Shown here: piece after piece, positions 6,115 through 8,587 of the stretch
How the letters are laid out: every line of letters begins with the position of its first letter
Numbering within the stretch: the first letter of the stretch is position 1
Source of the DNA: Candidatus Enterousia avistercoris
GTDB lineage: Bacteria; Pseudomonadota; Alphaproteobacteria; Rs-D84
DNA length: 8,587 nucleotides
Direction: 5' to 3'
Assembly (NCBI GenBank): GCA_017694255.1
Contig: JADINC010000060.1
Coordinates: 1 to 8,587 of the forward strand
Notes under the pieces: model-generated
The model's database searches: none
What the model was told of the DNA's origin: nothing
What the model saw: only the letters and a program-made list of their open reading frames with translations
Position numbers and translations under genes: made by a program

Positions 6115-7371
6115 ATGCTGTTTTCAAAATTGGAAAGAAAAATCGCATTCAGATATTTGGGCGCACGGCGTCGTGGGTTCGGTTCGGTTATATCGTGGGT
6201 GTCGCTGATTGGAATTACGCTGGGGGTGGCGACACTGATTGTTGTTATGTCGGTTATGGGCGGATTTCATGATACCTTGTTGTCGCGTATTGTGGGAATG
6301 AATGGGCATGTTGTTGTTTATCACCAAGATGGCGTAATCGCGGATTATGATTTCTTGATTGATAAAATGAAACAAAACAAAATTGTTGCTGCGAATGCCA
6401 CGGGAATCGTACCAATCGCCGAAGGTCAGGTTATGGCCATGGCAAATGGCAATAATACAGGTGCAATGATTCGCGGTATTCGTATGTCTGATTTAGCGGC
6501 CAAGGCAACAACAGGAACAAAAATCTATGGTAAACCATTGGACCAGATAAAAGATGGTGAATTGGTTGCCGGGGCATCGCTGACGCGCGCATTGCGTGTT
6601 GGGATGGGTGATAATATTTCACTGGCATCCGCAAATACTGCAACGCCAACACCATTTGGTTCAATGCCGCGGATTATGGCGTATCCGGTTATGTCGTCAT
6701 TCTTTATGGGGATGTATGAATATGATTCTGGGTATATATTTATGCCATTGGAAACCGCACAAAAATATTTAAATATTCCGGGTGCCGTTACACATATTGA
6801 TTTGTTCTTGCGCAATCCCGAAGATACGGTTGCTGTGCGTGATGCGTTGGCTAATTTGTTGCCAGATGGATTTGTCGTGCGTGATTGGCGTGATTTAAAT
6901 CGTGGATTTGTTGGTGCGTTACAGGTTGAATCAAATGTTATGTTTTTAATATTGATGCTGATAGTAATTGTGGCGGCGTTTAATATCGTGTCCAGTTTGG
7001 TTATGCTGGTCAAAGATAAATCTAAAGATATTGCCGTGTTGCGTACATTTGGTGTATCGCGTCGGTCAATGATGAAGATCTTTATTCTGTCGGGCACCAG
7101 TATCGGCGTGTTGGGGGCTTTTTTCGGGACGGTGTTTGGTGTTTTAATCGCGATATATATTGAACCAATACGGCAATTTTTCCAGTGGGCCACAGGGCGT
7201 GATTTGTTCCCTGCGGAATTATATTATTTATCAGAATTACCATCTAAACTGGTTGTGGGCGAAGTTGTTGGAATCGCATTAATTGCCGTGTTGTTGGCGT
7301 TCTTGGCAACGCTGTATCCCGCGTGGAAGGCCGCCAGTACAGACCCGGTTGAGGTTTTAAGAAATGAATAA
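6115..7371 (+). CDS. lolC: Lipoprotein-releasing system permease LolC/LolE family
   Basis: This is the inner-membrane permease that, with ATPase LolD, extracts mature lipoproteins from the inner membrane and hands them to LolA. The 418 residues have the family topology: an N-terminal helix (about 24-48) with ISWVSLIGITLGVATLIVVMSVMGGF, a periplasmic domain (about 50-270), and three C-terminal helices (about 275-299, 320-349, 378-402). It ends in the hallmark YPAWKAASTDPVEVLRNE. The periplasmic stretch TPTPFGSMP (177-185) matches the region of the LolC hook that binds LolA, and VGALQVESNVMFLIL before helix 2 is also typical. Only one permease precedes lolD. This fits the single-permease (LolF-like) arrangement of many proteobacteria, so the symbol could equally be lolE or lolF. 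AAAGG (6101-6105) lies 9 bases before the ATG. lolD follows after 12 bp. Confidence 0.93.
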   Translation: MLFSKLERKIAFRYLGARRRGFGSVISWVSLIGITLGVATLIVVMSVMGGFHDTLLSRIVGMNGHVVVYHQDGVIADYDFLIDKMKQNKIVAANATGIVPIAEGQVMAMANGNNTGAMIRGIRMSDLAAKATTGTKIYGKPLDQIKDGELVAGASLTRALRVGMGDNISLASANTATPTPFGSMPRIMAYPVMSSFFMGMYEYDSGYIFMPLETAQKYLNIPGAVTHIDLFLRNPEDTVAVRDALANLLPDGFVVRDWRDLNRGFVGALQVESNVMFLILMLIVIVAAFNIVSSLVMLVKDKSKDIAVLRTFGVSRRSMMKIFILSGTSIGVLGAFFGTVFGVLIAIYIEPIRQFFQWATGRDLFPAELYYLSELPSKLVVGEVVGIALIAVLLAFLATLYPAWKAASTDPVEVLRNE

Positions 7372-7383
7372 AGGAATCGCGCA

Positions 7384-8094
7384 ATGGCAAATATTTTAAA
7401 TTCGTTATCCAAAGTGCAAAAGGGCGATGTCGTTCTGTCGGTGCGCGATATCAAAAAAACTTTTATGGAAGGTGGCCAGCCATTGCATATTCTGCGCGGT
7501 GGTGGTTTTGATTTGCATCGTGGGGAAATTATTGCGCTGGTCGGACCATCGGGCAGTGGTAAATCCACATTGTTGCAATGTGTTGGGTTGCTGGACAAGC
7601 CAACAGGGGGCAGTATTTTGTTGACGGGTGTGCCGGTGCAAAAGATGGATGATGAAATGCGCACAATGATGCGGCGGCGTAAAATTGGTTTTGTATACCA
7701 GCGACATAATTTATTGTCTGATTTTACCGCACTGGAAAATGTTATGTTGCCAATGTTGGCAAATGGCGTGGACGAACGCAGTGCGGCGGGGCGCGCGATG
7801 AAATTATTGCGGGCGGCAAATGTCGCGCATCGGGCATCGCATCTGCCGGGGGAAATGTCGGGCGGCGAGCAACAGCGCACCGCGGTTGCGCGCGCGTTGG
7901 CAAATGACCCAGAAATTTTGTTAGCGGATGAACCAACCGGCAGTCTGGATCCGGCGCATGCAGCGTCTGTGTTTGATTTGTTATTGGATTTGGCGCGCAA
8001 AAATAAAATGGCAATGTTGTTCGTAACACATGATATGAATTTGGCCGCGCGTGCAGACAGAAAAATTACTATTAATAATGGTGTTGTAGAATAA
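7384..8094 (+). CDS. lolD: Lipoprotein-releasing system ATP-binding protein LolD
   Basis: LolD is the cytoplasmic ABC ATPase that powers LolC/E-driven lipoprotein release. The 236 residues carry Walker A GPSGSGKST (54-62), Q-loop VYQRHNLL with Gln106, the LolD-typical LSDFTALENVMLP, and signature MSGGEQQR (158-165). Then come Walker B EILLADEP (177-184), D-loop GSLD (186-189) and switch His216 in VTHD. Length and motif order are normal. The signature begins with Met in place of Leu. AAAGGA (7370-7375) overlaps the lolC stop codon and gives 8-base spacing to the ATG, so the pair is probably translationally coupled. The N-terminus (MANILNSLSKVQ) is slightly longer than in many LolD proteins, but the ribosome binding site supports it. 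Confidence 0.95.
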   Translation: MANILNSLSKVQKGDVVLSVRDIKKTFMEGGQPLHILRGGGFDLHRGEIIALVGPSGSGKSTLLQCVGLLDKPTGGSILLTGVPVQKMDDEMRTMMRRRKIGFVYQRHNLLSDFTALENVMLPMLANGVDERSAAGRAMKLLRAANVAHRASHLPGEMSGGEQQRTAVARALANDPEILLADEPTGSLDPAHAASVFDLLLDLARKNKMAMLFVTHDMNLAARADRKITINNGVVE

Positions 8095-8104
8095 AAGCAA
8101 AAAA

Positions 8105-8572
8105 ATGGGGGGGGTAATGCAAATAAAAAATACAAAGCCATCGGGCCGGCATCATGTGCGGGCGGCGATTGCGGTTGTTGGACTGGTCGCGTGTGGATTT
8201 GCGTTGGGATATATTTGTAATGATAATTGCAGGGCAACGGTTGGGACGGTGACTGATGAAACGCCAGAAAAAAACTGGTGCGATGTTGGGTGGCGTGCGC
8301 TGGAACAGCGATTACAGCCGGCCGATGATCCGAATCCAATTGCACATGTATATAATGCGATTTTGTATGACGCTGCACCCTGTATTAGTTATGAAGAGCA
8401 ACGAGAGCTGGTACTAACAGAGCTGGGGATGGCGTCTATGTTGACCGGCGGAATGCAATTTTCGAAGTATGATGAAATATACAAGATTGTAGCAAGATAC
8501 GCAAAGAATCTGGATGCGGATTTAGCGGAATTTAAAAATCGTATGAAAATTACAGAAAATGTGATACAATAA
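8105..8572 (+). CDS. Hypothetical membrane-anchored or lipidated periplasmic protein
   Basis: No family is recognised. The 155-residue frame starts 10 bp after lolD. A basic N-terminus (RHHVR) leads into a hydrophobic segment (about 19-37). Inside it, LVAC (27-30) fits a lipobox, so it may be a lipoprotein cut before Cys30; otherwise the segment is a signal anchor. Downstream are Cys38, Cys42, Cys59 and Cys93, which suggests disulfides in the periplasm. The C-terminal half (about 95-150) looks helical and charged. Two in-frame ATGs are possible, at 8105 and 8117, separated by a run of eight G. Neither has a standard Shine-Dalgarno site, though the G run could pair with 16S rRNA for the second. 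Placement directly after lolCD suggests an envelope role and co-transcription. It ends in TAA; only 15 bp remain after it. Confidence 0.68.
   Translation: MGGVMQIKNTKPSGRHHVRAAIAVVGLVACGFALGYICNDNCRATVGTVTDETPEKNWCDVGWRALEQRLQPADDPNPIAHVYNAILYDAAPCISYEEQRELVLTELGMASMLTGGMQFSKYDEIYKIVARYAKNLDADLAEFKNRMKITENVIQ
8107..8114. repeat. G8 homopolymer at the start of the last gene
   Basis: Eight consecutive G follow the first possible ATG (8105) and precede the second (8117). A change of one base would put the first start out of frame while leaving the second intact. This is the longest homopolymer of G in the window. Confidence 0.6.
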
Positions 8573-8587
8573 TAAAAAATAGTGAGA

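Noticed and set aside
6525..7193. Minus-strand open frame of 222 residues opposite lolC.
   Set aside because: It is antisense to the conserved LolC periplasmic and membrane region and shows no family motifs.
7224..8378. Long minus-strand open frame (384 residues) opposite lolC/lolD.
   Set aside because: It has no recognisable domain, is low-complexity, and lies antisense to strongly conserved lolC and lolD. It is a shadow frame.

Overview
The window looks like chromosomal DNA of a Gram-negative bacterium. It has lipoproteins with lipoboxes, a Lol lipoprotein-release system, FtsQ and a secretin-like protein. A fairly low G+C content, a single LolC/E-type permease paired with LolD, and the style of the proteins suggest an uncultured, probably host-associated alphaproteobacterium. 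That placement is an inference, not a demonstrated identity. The standard genetic code fits: TAA, TAG and TGA all act as stops. No mobile element, tRNA, rRNA or CRISPR array is visible.

Layout: (1) 1-1437, plus strand: the C-terminal half of uvrB (cut by the window edge), then tsaE only 6 bp later. (2) 1434-4340, minus strand: a small lipoprotein, then ftsQ, then a 592-residue protein that joins a whole FtsA to a whole ribulose-phosphate 3-epimerase (Rpe). The fusion gene runs tail-to-tail into tsaE and the two stop codons share the same TTAA. (3) 4341-4416: a 76-bp divergent promoter region. (4) 4417-8572, plus strand: an envelope cluster of a 108-residue unknown protein, a secretin-like lipoprotein, lolC/E, lolD and a membrane-anchored or lipidated unknown protein. 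The genes are tightly spaced, and clear Shine-Dalgarno sites precede the secretin-like gene, lolC/E and lolD.

The most striking item is the FtsA-Rpe fusion. A pentose-phosphate-pathway enzyme with all its recognisable catalytic residues is attached directly behind the membrane-targeting helix of the actin-like Z-ring anchor. No stop codon, ATG/GTG start or ribosome binding site lies at the junction. It sits where ftsZ often follows ftsA, and ftsZ is not there. A second theme is transcription start design. Both ftsQ and the lipoprotein have a perfect TATAAT exactly 7 bp before the ATG, which predicts leaderless mRNAs, whereas several genes in the plus-strand cluster use ordinary Shine-Dalgarno sites.
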